Notes: generated by a model not told the origin, from the letters alone. DNA of 64,000 nt from Linanthus parryae (GCA_023055425.1 JALGPY010000009.1:34019275-34083274); one strand, 5' to 3'. Counted from the stretch's first letter, positions 10,501-22,583 are shown. Numbers and translations are program-made.

Positions 10501-12521
10501 GTTCAAAATCTATTTTTGATTTGGTTTTGGCATTTTGTCAAAGAAATTAAGCTCAATTTGATTAGGTTGATGAGGGCATTTTTATCAAAAAAAAATTAAG
10601 CTCAATTGGTGGTAGGTATTTGTAATTTGATAGGTTGATGCGGGCATTTTTGTCAAAAAAATTAATTCAATTGGTGATGGGTATATATAGCTTGTTATTT
10701 GATTAGGTTGATGAGGGCATTTTTGTCAAAAAATGTAAGCTCAATTAGTGGTGGGTCTTTATAACTTGTAATTTGATTATGTTGATGAGGGGACTTTTGT
10801 CAAAAAAATTATGCTCAATTTTTATCCTATCTTATCTCTTGGGAGGTGGTACAACTTTGAAGGGAAATGAAGGCAAAAAATTTTTTTTTGGGGGGGGGGG
10901 GGGGGATGGGGGTGATAAGGGGGTACAATTTTATACCATAGTTTATCCCTCACCCAAACACGGGAGAAACTTCAACGGGTATAAAATGATCCCTAATCCC
11001 CACATTTATCCCTTACCCAAACAAGGCATAAGTATTTTAAATTTTAGTTTTGTTTAATTTTTGTATTTATTTCATCACAAGTATGAGCTACATGTACATA
11101 AATATTAGATTATGAGTTTCCTAGCAATTTTGTTAAACAAGAATAGGTAAAAGGTGGAGTATAAAAAAACTTAAAATATTAATGACGCCAAATCAGAGAT
11201 GAGAAAGCAAAAAGTGAAGAAGATGAAGATAAGAATTGAAGATTAAGGATGTGACGAGAACTATTTATTATTATTTTCTTATGATGTTCAATAGTATTTA
11301 AAAGTAATACAAATTTATGTGGCTCATGTTTTACATGTTGCAACACTGCACACTAGTAGATACCCGATACATGGTGCACCGAGAATTAACTGTTAGACTT
11401 CCATGCTGTTTCTATGTTCCTAGGCCTTGTCTGGGTAAGGTATAAGGAGGGAGGTATAGGGATAAATTATACCTGTCGTCTCATATACCACATTTGGTGC
11501 GGTATAAGCAGCAGGTACATTTTATCCCACCTTATCCTGCCTGATTGATCCAAACACTGTAAAATAAAAATTTCATATCCTGCCTAATCCCAGTACAATC
11601 ATATCTGACCTCATATCACACATTGGCTGTACAAGTTGTGACCATGCATAACTTCTATTTCCAAGTCTCATAAGAATAATGTTCCTCTTGTATTTCGAAC
11701 CCTCCAACAGACGATACCTTAACCAATTTGGTTTCTTTCCTGTATGCAGACCATTGTTTCATTATTTCTATAATTCTATATTACAAAATCCTTTTTATGG
11801 TCATTTGCAGGTCCCATTCTTCTCACAGATGGACGATCAGTTACTTGATGCTATATGTGAGCGACTAGTCTCTTCGTTAAGCACCGAAGGCACATACATT
11901 GTCCGAGAAGGCGACCCTGTGACTGAGATGCTCTTCATTATCAGGGGAAGACTAGAGAGTTCCACTACGAACGGAGGCCGAACTGGTTTCTTCAATTCGA
12001 TAACTCTGAGACCTGGAGATTTTTGCGGCGAGGAGCTTTTGGCCTGGGCTTTGCTTCCAAAATCCACAATGCCTTCTTCGACTAGGACGGTTCGAGCGCT
12101 CGTAGAAGTGGAAGCATTCGCGTTGCGAGCGGAAGATCTCAAGTTTGTGGCGAATCAGTTTAGACGCCTTCATAGTAAGAAACTACAACATACGTTTAGA
12201 TTCTACTCCCACCATTGGAGGACGTGGGCGGCTTGCTTCGTACAAGCTGCTTGGCGGCGTTACAAGAGACGGCGGTTGGCTAGAGATCTTACTGTCTCGG
12301 AGTCTTTTGCCATGGACGAGAAGGAATATGGTGAAGCGAGCTTAGAGGAGGAACCTGAAGTTTCAAGTCCTTCTCAAGCAAGAATGAACCTTGGAGTCAC
12401 TATATTGGCTTCACGATTTGCTGCAAACACTAGACGAGGAGTTAAAAAGAATAGAGGCGAAGGGATGGTGAAGTTACAGAAGCCTGAAGAACCCGACTTC
12501 TCTGCAGAACCAGACGAGTAG
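7527..12521 (+). CDS. Cyclic nucleotide-gated ion channel (CNGC, group III-like), 3' exons only
   Basis: Three exons join in frame: 7527-7638, 8687-8923 and 11811-12521, all with GT-AG borders, giving about 352 C-terminal residues. The first encodes the end of the pore and helix S6 (SYGQTLSTSTFIGET, then a hydrophobic run ending LIGNMQ). The second encodes the C-linker (TYLQSMTVRLEEWRLKRR). The last holds the cyclic nucleotide-binding domain with a phosphate-binding cassette (GDFCGEELL), then FRFYSHHWRTWAACFVQAAW, the IQ/calmodulin-binding region, and ends KPEEPDFSAEPDE. These motifs are typical of plasma-membrane Ca2+-permeable CNGCs, and the wording is closest to the CNGC14/17 type. A CNGC is normally about 700 residues; the N-terminus and S1-S5 are absent from this window, so the gene is 5' truncated or has very distant exons. 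Confidence 0.9.
10061..11028. mobile_element. Tourist/PIF-Harbinger-like element
   Basis: The ends are GGCCTCGTTCGGATAAG and, inverted, TGCCTTGTTTGGGTAAGG. A 3 bp duplication TAA (10058-10060, 11029-11031) fits the TWA target of PIF/Harbinger elements. There is no transposase. The middle is a minisatellite. It sits inside the CNGC last intron. Confidence 0.75.
10545..10820. repeat. Minisatellite, about four copies of a ~70 bp unit
   Basis: A unit containing TTGATTAGGTTGATGAGGGC, then TTTTTGTCAAAAAA and GCTCAATT, recurs four times with small changes inside the Tourist-like element. Confidence 0.85.
11423..11632. mobile_element. Related Tourist-like fragment
   Basis: It begins GGCCTTGTCTGGGTAAGG, like the termini of the larger element upstream, and contains the shared words CATATCCTGCC and CCCAGTACAATCATAT. 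The right end is unclear and could be near 11555 or 11630. Confidence 0.5.
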
Positions 12522-14267
12522 GTCGCAAGCTCACTAAAAAAAGGGAAACCTCCTTTGAGTTAACTTATAGGTCCTTTGTTTGTATGTATAATTTGAGTTC
12601 TATAGTGCATATGTGTTGTACTGGTTGTTTACTGGGGGCTCAACTGTCTGGAACTTGTGAACTGTTAGCCCTAAAATCTACCAGGTCTAACTGGACTTGT
12701 TTCTCAGAAAATAGAGCTAATATAGTAGTACCACCTTTGACAATGTAACTAAGCCCTTTGTTGCAGCCTAAGTTCGTAATGGTTTTGATTTGGATATACG
12801 TCCAGAGCATAGACAGACCTGTACGCTTTGAGTCCATATTAACAGGAGTTGATTTAAGTAGGTTTCTGGGTAACAGGATTTCTTCATTTTTTAAGAAGTC
12901 TTGTTCTTGCATTGGACGTCTGTCATACTTTGATCTGAACTGCATTAGGTCAAGATTAGATTACAGGAGGTTAAGGTTTTGGCTGTCGGTCGAGAGACAC
13001 TATCTGGTGCAGTAACAGAATTCCAATGGAAAAAATATTTAGAGAACTGAATTCCAAAGGAAAAAATATTTCGAGAACTGAACGATTACACGAACCGGAA
13101 GGGGAACTACATGCATTTAAGAAATATGTTGAGATTTTGCTAGTTTTTTATCCAAGAGATTTTAGTTGCTAAGAGAACCTCAAACTAAGGACTTCCTCAA
13201 AACTATACATCAAAAATTAAATAAAAATAAAATAAAATAAAGGACTATCAGAAATGGATTCAGATCTTCAAAAGGAAAAAACAAGAGAAAATAAAATGAT
13301 TCAGATCAAGGGCTTTCGTGGGCCTGCACCTTTTCACTTGCTTTTGTATGGGCTTTTTGCTTTGGCCTAGGCTTTTGTTATCCCTCTTCTTTTATTTACG
13401 ACTTTATTGCTCTGGTGACAAGATTTTAACATTATGTGTCACAAAGATAACGCGTTCTTCATTATTTCATTCTAAGATTATATAAAAAAATAAATAAATT
13501 TATATGTGCACTTACGCGTATGAACGAGCTAAACGAAACTGAACTATCATCATCAATACCCCAAATACGCAGAGCGGCCCTATAAAGTTAATATCTATGA
13601 CTTTGACGGTCCATATACCATTTGATCAAGCACGCAACCTTTATAGTTTAAATTTGGACCAAGTACCTTGTGATCATAAAGAGTCGGCAACAGGTGAGAG
13701 GATTGTGCATTTATGTGGTTGGCAATGGGGTCAAAGTAGGTCGGGATTTTTATTACTCCACATGGCATGACACCATATTTATGAAGGTCATAGACCTAAA
13801 ATAGCAAAGGTGGGGATTATGCCAAAATCTAGGGTCATTTCAACAATAGGCCATTGAGCCATTTCATCATCATCCCAAAAATAGGCATCCTATGCTTCTT
13901 TTGTTCAGTTCATCTTACACAACATGACAACTTGAAATCACAACCATGCCATGGCCATGACAGCTCTATTAGATTGGATTGGATCACATTGTTTTCCTCT
14001 GCTTGCACCTTGACCAACATTAATATACTGTATTGACGCGTTCCATTTTTCAGTACTTAGAATTATTGACTGCGAGTCGCTTGTTACTAACAAGAAGGTG
14101 ACAGTGTTGATAAATACTTTCGTGTGGACAAGATAGTAGGTCGGGTCAATGTCTCGCAATTTAATTGGGAATCATTTCACAGGGTGCTCATCACCCATCT
14201 GATTAGTCAAGGAAGAAGGTTCACTCAATCATTTCAATCATAGAAATTCTCATTTCGAAATAACTAA
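12522..14267. other. CNGC 3' flank and intergenic DNA
   Basis: The first few hundred bases probably include the CNGC 3' untranslated region. A short tandem duplication of GAATTCCAAWGGAAAAAATA lies at about 13019-13080. I see no other gene or element. Confidence 0.5.
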
Positions 14268-14269
14268 TA

Positions 14270-14496
14270 CTTCCTTTGTTCTCTTTAGTTCTTCCTACTT
14301 TGACTTTTACATGTCACTTTGACCTGATAATTTTTTGTAAGAATGTGACAATCTTGTCATGGTGTTGTAAAGTAAACTCTGCTCTACAACACCGTGAAAA
14401 GATTCTAAAATCTTGTATCGTTTTTCTTACCAAATTACCGGGTCAAGGTGATTAGGTGAATAGTGAAGTAGGGAGCAGAAGAGATAACAGACGAAG
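14270..14496. mobile_element. Stowaway-like MITE
   Basis: Imperfect inverted ends (CTTCCTTTGTTCTCTTTAGT at the left; the inverse of the right end reads CTTCGTCTGTTATCTCTTCT) are flanked by TA at 14268-14269 and 14497-14498. A TA duplication with a YTTCSTYYGT-type end is the Tc1/Mariner Stowaway pattern. Confidence 0.65.
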
Positions 14497-14498
14497 TA

Positions 14499-17400
14499 CT
14501 ACAATTGTTTTTTCTGGTATGTAGGTTCCATGGTTATTCTTAACTATGCAATGTGCATGCATGAAACAAAGAGATCCAATGAAAAAATTGTTTCTTGTAC
14601 ATTAGTAGATAGGTATAACATTCACAAAATGCTCAATTACACAGGATTGTGTGGCTGTTTGACAACCATGTTTTTAAATAAATTAACTAATAATACTGCA
14701 TTTAATTAAAATTGTTCGGTTTGTTTCTTTGTGTCTCTTTTTAGGATGCGTGTTTGATTAAAAAACGGCCATTAATAAGATCACCTATTTGAATGTTTTT
14801 AAGATATTTTTTCTATTTTTAAACCGATAAAAAACATGCTCTATCTTATACCAGTACAACATAAAGTCACTTAATTGGTGAAGTAGAAGCCCGGAGCTCA
14901 AAAACTACTCATATTAATATGCTTCTTAAAAAAGTATAACTTTACAAGACCACATGATCATTTGACTATCACCTCTAAAATGATTCTTTTGACCTTACAT
15001 GCAAACCTTTAATTAGTACTAAAGAAAGAAGATAATAATCGCAACCTGGAGTAAGTTAAAAGAGCTCAAATTACTTGCTCCCACTACCAAATGGTAGGAT
15101 ATGTGTGCGTGTGAGAGAGAAAAGTTGATGATTAAACAACTTTTGATTTAAGTTACATTTAAGTGGTGTGGGAGGAACAGATAGGCATGGTGCTCTAAAA
15201 GCCTGCAAATCCACATAAAGATAAGCATGAGAAAAAGGCTTCTTGTGGTTTGTCACGTACTTGTTCTTCCACAGCTTTTTAGTAAAGTTGTTACATTCCG
15301 TTATATTATAGTTTAATTAGTATCTGAATCTGCATCTTCAGACAATTTGACGAAGTTATTTGATTGATTAAATATTATAAGAATTTGTTAAATTTAAACT
15401 AGAAAATCTACAATGGATTCACAATATTAAGAAAAATTAATTGAGTTTTATTATTATTTTCAGTTAAGTTGTATCTCTAAAAATTTTAGGAAAAAGCAAA
15501 ACACACAAAAACAGAAAGTAGTGTAACTTATTTCTAAGTTGCACCATATAAAGGACTGTTATGTGAAGGATGACATGAAGATACCACATTTCTTGACCTT
15601 ATCTTTTTGTTTGTCTATTGAGAAAAAGCTACATTAAGAAAAAAGTTGAGAAATTAAAATATTTGTATGTCAGCTTCATACTTTTTGAAGGGTAAAAGTA
15701 GATGCAATTCAGTATTCCTTGAGGGACAATCCTATTCTTTTCAGGAGAGAGAGAATGAGACATTATTGAATCTTTTTTATCTTTTCTTAGAAGAATACAA
15801 AAGCAAGAAAAGATGAAGTAGGTTAAAAGATTGCTTCACTAGCAGAAAGTATGTTCCATTCTTTACTTTTGTGTAGATTGCTTAAGCTCGTGCAAAGTAG
15901 CAGTATGATGGCCATTTCATTCATTTTTTATTTTTCCTTTTATCTATCTCTCTACATATAATCCAATTTAGTTTGTCCTTGATATTTTTATCTTTATGTG
16001 GTTAAAGTTTATTACTTAAGTTGAGAAATAATTGTTATAATATACAAACTTAAATGATATATTATTTATAACAGAATACCAACAAATTAAATAAAACTAA
16101 CGAGTACTATAACTTAAAACACTTGTATTTGATTTTTCTAAAAATTATCTTTTTAATTAGGAAGATAAAATAAGAAATAAGTACTATAATATTTTCACGA
16201 TGAATAATTTGTTTTCAACATTTAACATTCAATTATGCAAATAAGTGAAAATGAAGTACGTGTGAATTAATATTTGGGATACAAATAATTTCCTTTAGAT
16301 TTATATGCCCATTAACAACGTAAATGGACTTAGAACGTCTTCGATGATAGTTGTTTCTTTCTCCACTTTAAGTTAGATAGTGCCATCTACGTAGGCCTAG
16401 CTAAGCCACAAATATATGGTGCAGTCTCGAAAATGAACGCTAAAAACTCCAAAGAAGACAACACATATTGAAAGAAAATAGGAGAAAATGAGTTGGCAAA
16501 ATTGAGTGAAAACATTAAGGGAATTAATGAATCCCTTTTAGAATAGTGGAGATACTCATTCGAAAAGATACAACTACTCAAAAATGATGAAGATACACCT
16601 TCGAAAATGAATGAACTCAATATTCACAACTATAAAGATTTAAACTCGTTTAAAAATTAATTTTAAATTAATATTATAATTTGAATAGACACAACTTTTC
16701 ATGTTTGTATGTATGTCAATTTTTAAGGATAATTAAATAGCATTGTCTTATTGTAATTTTTGTATTTTACAAGAATAAAAACACTGGTAAACACTAAAGC
16801 ATTAAAACACACACACAAACACTTTTAGATGGTAGCTACTAAGTCCCCTAGAGCGGGAGCGAAAGCGGGAGCATGAGCGTGAGCGCGAAAGCGAAAAATT
16901 CTAAAAAATATATGTTTAAAAAGCGTCATGAGAGCGCGTATATAAATTATATATTTAATATAAGTTTATATATTAACATATTATATATTGATTTTTTTGT
17001 ACAATATAAATTTTGTGGCAACAACTAGAAACCTTATATATAAAACTGGAACCTCATATACTGAGAAATGTAATGGATGTTCAGCTTGAATGAGTGTTAG
17101 TCATGAGAACTTGACATACATTGAGGCTGGAGACTATCTCTGTAAGGGGTTGAGTATGTCATTTTAGTTAAAATTCTAGTTTGACTTAGTTTTATAGAGG
17201 CTTAATAACTTAGTATTGAGACCCATTGCTGAGAAAGTACAGAGCGTTGGTGAAAACACGCTCTATAATTTTGAGAGCGGGGATTATATGCGAATTCGAG
17301 CTGAAAGTGCCGGAGCGAGGATTGGGAGCGGGACCGAATCCCCTCGCAGAGGTTTTAGGTGATTAGATATGACGAATCATAGTGATTTACTCTCTTTTCC

Positions 17401-18220
17401 TCAAAATTATAGTTATGTATATTTTTCTTTTATCTATTTTAAGAAGACAATTTTACTTATTAGATGACACATTTGTTTCTTATTCATTTTATAAAGTGCA
17501 AATTATTGGAGAGAAAAGAATAGCACATAAAATTACCTGTCCAACCAAAATAAAAGGAGATTCAATAACACCCCTCTTTTATACTACTAGCATGCACAAA
17601 GAATGCTTAGCACAAAAGTGGTCATTTCCACTTTCGCTTTCCTTCGTCTACAAGAAAAAAAATGCTAATAAGTCATTCTAGACAAAGATATTGAGAACTT
17701 TTTCCTCAAAAAAAAAAAAAAAAAAAAAAAAATATTGAGAACTTTCGTAGAAAAAAAAAATGCTAATAAGTCATTCTACACAAAGATATTGAGAACTTTC
17801 GTACGAAAGTTGTGGCCTTTTATTGACAAAGAGTGGTTGAAGGGTCGATTCAAGAGAACAACCTAAACCCGAAATAACACCTTTTTAGCTTTTAAGCCGT
17901 CCCCGACTTCATTATATATATTTGGTTGGTCTCTCTCACTTTCCTTCTAGATACTTTATGCTGCTTTCTTTGGAGTATAATTCTCTTCTGGTTGCCCAAC
18001 TGTGTCTTTTTTAACTAACCACAACTAATATCTCTCGAGAAAACGGTAAACTTCAAAGTCAAGATCACCTGTATGCGTGACACCAATGTAGTAGATGTTT
18101 AGAACTTAAGTCACTTGCTGACACATTATACTACGGATATGTGGTCTATTTAATAAGTGACATTTTTTTCGTAAAATTTAACAAAACGTTTTAATAAATA
18201 AATGCTAACGTTATTGGCCA
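14499..18220. other. AT-rich intergenic DNA
   Basis: No gene is supported. Two oddities occur. At about 16846-17345 two GAGCG-rich arms flank an AT-rich core. At about 17655-17815 a segment containing TGCTAATAAGTCATTCTA and ATATTGAGAACTTT is duplicated around a poly-A run. Confidence 0.5.
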
Positions 18221-18237
18221 AAACATCGGACTAGGTG

Positions 18238-18350
18238 TAGCTAGGGTGGTAGCTCAAGTGGTAAAGCGTTGAAAGTCCTTGCACGAAGTCCTGAGTTCGA
18301 ACCCGGTTGACGACAAAATAATTTCTAAAAAAAAAAAAAAAAAAAAAAAA
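18238..18350 (+). mobile_element. Short tRNA-derived SINE
   Basis: The element has a tRNA-like head with an A box (GGTAGCTCAAGTGGTAAAGC) and a B box (AGTTCGAACCC), a very short body and a poly-A tail. It is bracketed by AAACATCGGACTAGGTG and AAACATCGGACTTGGTG, a 17 bp target-site duplication with one mismatch. That is the full set of SINE hallmarks. There is no LINE-like tail. Confidence 0.88.
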
Positions 18351-18489
18351 ACATCGGACTTGGTGCTAAGGCCAACACCAACTCATATACTAGGTCCCTA
18401 CAACATTGAACATCCTACTCCTTTAAATAAAATTCATTTCAGATACGATCTCGCTGAAATAATTTCAGATACAATCTCTTACTTATATA

Positions 18490-18620
18490 ATGCTCCGTCC
18501 GTCTTAAAATGACTGTCTACTATTCTATATTGAGTTGTCCTAAAATAATTGTCTATTTTTCTATTTTAGATTGTTCCACAATAACTGTCTACTTGTAAGA
18601 AATGGCTGGTGTGCACTTGG
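18490..18620. repeat. Possible truncated Stowaway-like MITE
   Basis: The left part reads GCTCCGTCCGTCTTAAAATG, followed by repeated ACTGTCTACTATTCTAT-type words, which is a common start of Tc1/Mariner MITEs. No matching right end is found before the Helitron boundary. Confidence 0.35.
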
Positions 18621-19708
18621 AAGGGACGTCCAGTAACACGCTGACATTTTATAAGGATTAAACTGTAATTAATTAAAAGTTCGAGTTAGTTGTGAAAATT
18701 CTTTTCAACAGTGTTTGCTGACAATTGATTGTTAGAAAATTCTTAAAATATGAATTTAACAAGGGGCTGATATGAAATCCTACTACCTATATAAAAGAAG
18801 TTATGGCCAGTTTGCGTGGCAGTGTTGGTCCAATTACGTGCTGCCAAATCGGACCAAGTGCCAGCGAAATGCCTACGTAATTGTGACGTGTAGAAAAGGT
18901 CGGTTATGTCCTTGCTGATGTGGAACGGATAGGCTGTGGTTGAAGGGCGATATTGTCTTTTGAAATGTCTCTGGTTGGTCTGGGCTGTGGAGCATGAACT
19001 TCGTAGTCGGTGATCTTCTTGGTGGGACAGGTGGCCATGCTCCGAGTAGCTGTGGCTGGTCTCCGGCAATCGTTAGTGGGACAGGTGTCGACTTTTTGCC
19101 ACTTATTCTTAAGAATGTGGGAGACGGCTCTTCTGATGTTGGTGCCATTTGCTGATTTATTGCCAGTAGGTTAGTTCTTTCGTCTCTCTTCGTCTGTGTG
19201 TTTTCTACGGCTTGTGGGTTTTGTTTTCGCCGGCTGCCGGAAATTAGTATGGTGGGTTGTGCGTTATCCGGTACTTGGTGTGTGTACCGGTCTGCCAGGT
19301 TCTGTGGGGTTGTTGAATTTGGTTTTTTGACTTGGGTTTTACTTTTTTCTTTTTTCCGGGCAGTTGGTGGTTGGGGTGGGGGGGTTTATTTGGTTGGTTG
19401 TGGATTGAATATTTACTCTGCCATGTGGGTTGTTGTAATACTTACTTGCATGTGTGTTTTTTATGATGATGATTAACAAATAGGTATTTTATATGGTTTG
19501 ATTGCTTGCATGTGTGTGTTCTGGGGTTTTTTGTTGGCTGATGGTGTTATTACTGCATGTAGAAGTGTGCTATATATACGTATAGGCTCTGCATGTGGTG
19601 GTTGTAGCCAGTTGAGAAGATGATGCTTGGTTAGTATGATTCACATTTGCTTACATTCAGTGTTGGTGTTTGCAGGTTGATCGGCTGTTGGTTGAGCGAG
19701 GAATTTGT

Positions 19709-20868
19709 TGTGATCGCTTATCTGGTATGGTCATATCTGTTAGAGTTGGCATTGTGTGTTTTGTTCACGCCTGTTGTTTGTTGCTGAGTTTCTGTTCTGG
19801 CTTGCTAGCGTGTGGGATTTGTGTCTTGCCATCCCATTGGTTTTTTGTTTGTTTGTTTGGTTGAGTTAATTTTACCTGGTTTAATGTGTAATGCTGGCTC
19901 AGTGTCTTAAGCTGGTGCGTTTCTTTTAGTAATGAGGCATCTCGGTGACGTTGGAATCGGTATAAATCATGTGTAATCTGGGTTGATGGTGCGACTGAGT
20001 ATTTGCGGTGTAAATGTGGTTTGTCTACTGCTTGGTTATTTGGTGTAGTTTTTGTGTCTGTGATGTTGTCATCGTGGTTGAAGCTAATTGATGTTTGTGT
20101 CTTTTTGTAGTGTTTGGCCTGTGGTTTCTAAATGCCTACAGGTAATCTTGGGAAACGTACTCGCCGAGGTTTAGTGGGGGAGGAGCTAGCACGTGGTTCA
20201 GGATTATCTGCAGAAGTTAACAGTCCTGGCCCGGCTGTTCGGCCGACGAGTAGATCGCGGTTGGAAAATGCGGATGGTGGGCCTTCGTCTGATTGCTTAT
20301 CTGGTATGTTCATATCCGTTAGAGTTGGTAGTGTGTGTTTAGTTTCATGCCTGTTGTTTGTTGCCGTGTTTCTGTTTTGGTTTGCCAGCGTGTGGGATTT
20401 GTGTCTTCCCATGCCTTTGGTTTTTAGTTTGTTTGTTTGGTTTAGTTACTTTTACCTGGTTTAATGTGTAATGGTGGTTCAGTGTCTTAAACTGGTGCGC
20501 TTATTTTAATAATGAGGTATCTCGGTCAGGTTGGAATCGGTATAAATCCTGTGTAGTCTGGATTGATGGTGCGACTGAGAATTTGCGGTGGAAATATGGT
20601 TTGTTTACTGCTTGGTTATTTGGCATAGATTTTTGTGTCCGTGATGTTGTTACCGTGGTTGAAGTTAGTTGATGTTTGTGTCTTTATGTAGTGTGTGGCC
20701 TGTAGTTTCTAAAAGCCTGCAGGTAGTCTTGGGAAACGTACTCGCCGGGGTTTAGTCGAGGAGGAGCTAGCGCGTGATTCAGGATTATCTGCAGGAGTTA
20801 AAATTCCTGGCCCGGCTTTTCGGCCGCCGGGTAGACCACGGTCGGAAAATGCGAATAGTAGGCCTTCA
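19709..20868 (+). repeat. Tandem duplication, ~580 bp unit (intron plus exon)
   Basis: Two adjacent units share CTTATCTGGTATGKTCATAT at their starts (about 19709 and 20289) and GCCTRCAGGTARTCTTGGG inside (about 20133 and 20713). The offset is about 580 bp. Each unit has an intron-like part and a coding-like part with GKRTRRGLVEEELAR. An isolated copy of the exon end (about 19676-19725) precedes them. Confidence 0.9.
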
Positions 20869-21375
20869 TGTGCTGGAGGTAATACGTCTGCCATAGCTCC
20901 GCGGCCTTTGGGTAGGCTGCGGGTGCGTATTGCGAATCCCACCCTGTCTGTGCACAATGCAGATGTGAGGGGCTCTGTTACCGGTTCTGTTGACTATACC
21001 GGGATACCAGGTAGTAGTGTGCAAGCACCTAGGTATGCTTCCCTGTATCCCATGCCTGTTGGTTCCATGGCTATTAGGGGTTTTGGGCTGAACAGACTGT
21101 CTGTTGGTTTTGTGGTCGGATATGGTACTGCTTTGGATGCCTATAATGGTTTACCAAATACTGTGCTGTCCTATATGCCAGCCGTGTCATCTGGGTTGCT
21201 GAATATTGCTTCAGGCGCGTCGGGTTCTTCATCGCCAGGTTCATTACAGCATCCAGACACTGTCTATGCGCCTTCTGGGAATAGAGGGACCTCTGTCGTA
21301 CCCCCTGCTGTATCTGTTGGTGAATGTAATAGTCGTGACGGCGGTGCTGCTCCAGTTCCCCGGCCACCCCGTTAG
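20132..21375 (+). pseudogene. N-terminal exons of Helitron protein, Rep domain missing
   Basis: An open stretch starts at ATG 20132 and ends its exon at a TCTG/GTATGT donor (about 20302). Splicing to the repeated exon at about 20714 restores the frame, and reading continues to a stop at 21375. The sequence is Arg/Gly/Pro/Ser-rich low complexity (GKRTRRGLVEEELAR, then LGRLRVRIANPTLSVHNAD). Position and composition suggest the poorly conserved N-terminus of a Helitron RepHel protein. No HUH motif or helicase motif I/II follows; the sequence jumps straight to helicase motif III downstream. The assignment is inferred from position. Confidence 0.45.
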
Positions 21376-21468
21376 TCTTCTGTTCTCGATTATGGTTTCG
21401 TTTATATTTATATGTGTTTTCAGTTATGGTTTGATATCTGTTAACTGGTTTTTTATTTGGTTGTGTAG

Positions 21469-22462
21469 GGCAGAGATGTTGTTTTCGGTGGTGATTTTAG
21501 GCAAGTACTCCCTCTGACAGTGCGAGCAACGAAGGAGGAATGCATATGTAACAGCATTGTTGCTTCGCACCTGCGGCGTCATATGCGCTTATTACATCCA
21601 ACGCTGAACATGAGGGCAATACATGATCCATCTTTTGCGGAGTTTCTATTATCGCTCGGGGATGGCCTCTTGCAAGAAAATGATGAATCCTTATTAAAGA
21701 TACCGCAATCTATGATTGTGCCTTTTGTAAATTATAGAGCATCGATTAGTGCTTACATTGATTACGTTTACCCTAACTTTGAAAGCGTGCCTGAAGTGTG
21801 GTTACCTTGTGTATCGGGCCATCTTGACACCAAGAAATGATTGTGTTGATTTACTGAATCAAATTTTACTTGGTAGATTCCCTGGTTACACACATGTCTA
21901 CACAAGTTTTGATCATTGTCTTCCTGGTAGCCGAGATAACCATTCTTTGGAGCTTTTGCATACTCTTCCACCTAATGAGCTGCCTCCTCATGAGCCATGC
22001 TTAAAATGTGGTTGTCCTGTGATGTTGTTACGAAATTTAGATTCATATGCCGGGCTGCCTAATGGTATCAAACTCATTTGTAAAAATCTCCTTCCTAATA
22101 TCATACATGCTGAGATAGCTATAGGCCACAATAAAGGGAAGGATGTCTTCATACCTAGGATACCACTCAGGCCATCTGAGACAGATAACTCCCCAGTTGT
22201 GTTTGAAAGAAAACAATTCCTGGTCCGACTATGCTTTGCTATGATAATTAATAAGTCCCTAGGCCAAACTTTGCAGTATGTTGGTATTTATCTTCCTCAA
22301 TCAGTATCCTTGCACGGTCAACTCTAAGTTGCATTATCTCGAGCAACGTTGTCTGCGACAGTGAAAATTTTAATACATCCACTTGATAATATCCAAACTG
22401 TTGACAGTACCCAGGATGTTGTGTACAAACATCTGCTACGTCGAGCATCCGGGCATTTATAA
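21469..22462 (+). pseudogene. Helitron Pif1-like helicase C-terminal half, disrupted
   Basis: After a TTGTGTAG acceptor the frame reads GRDVVFGGDFRQVLP (helicase motif III), LNMRAIHDPSFAEFLLSLGDG, then after a frame change near 21805 RAILTPRNDCVDLLNQ, LPPHEPCLKCGCPVMLLRNLD, FERKQFLVRLCFAMIINKSL (motif V region) and VGIYLPQSVSLHGQL. A TAA at 22326-22328 replaces the usual Tyr before VALSRAT (motif VI), and the frame then runs open to 22462. These are signature blocks of plant Helitron helicases. Frameshift plus stop, together with no visible motifs I and II, mark it as dead. Confidence 0.88.
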
Positions 22463-22539
22463 TATTGATTCACAATAGGAATAGCATATACTATATACAT
22501 ACACACATATATATATATAATCTTTTTTGTTTTATTATT

Positions 22540-22583
22540 ATTATTATTGTTATTATTATTTTTTTTTTTTTTTTTTTTTTTTT
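22540..22583. repeat. ATT/poly-T low-complexity run
   Basis: ATT triplets run into about 25 T between the helicase remnant and the RPA-like gene. This is likely slippage sequence of no coding value. Confidence 0.9.

Larger units (their letters stand above)
8924..11810 (+). other. CNGC last intron, TE-expanded
   Basis: This 2.9 kb intron lies between the C-linker exon and the cyclic nucleotide-binding exon. It begins GTAAGTT and ends TTTGCAG. It contains a poly-G run near 9626, a Tourist-like element and a related fragment near 11423. No other gene is seen. Confidence 0.85.

Noticed and set aside
18743..19148. Minus-strand Pro/Ser-rich frames at the Helitron 5' end
   Set aside because: They overlap the Helitron 5' terminus, have no domain, and the plus strand there is expected promoter and leader.
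20709..21367. Minus-strand frames opposite the Helitron N-terminal exons
   Set aside because: They are shadows of the plus-strand low-complexity coding frame; duplicated at the same offset as the exon repeat.
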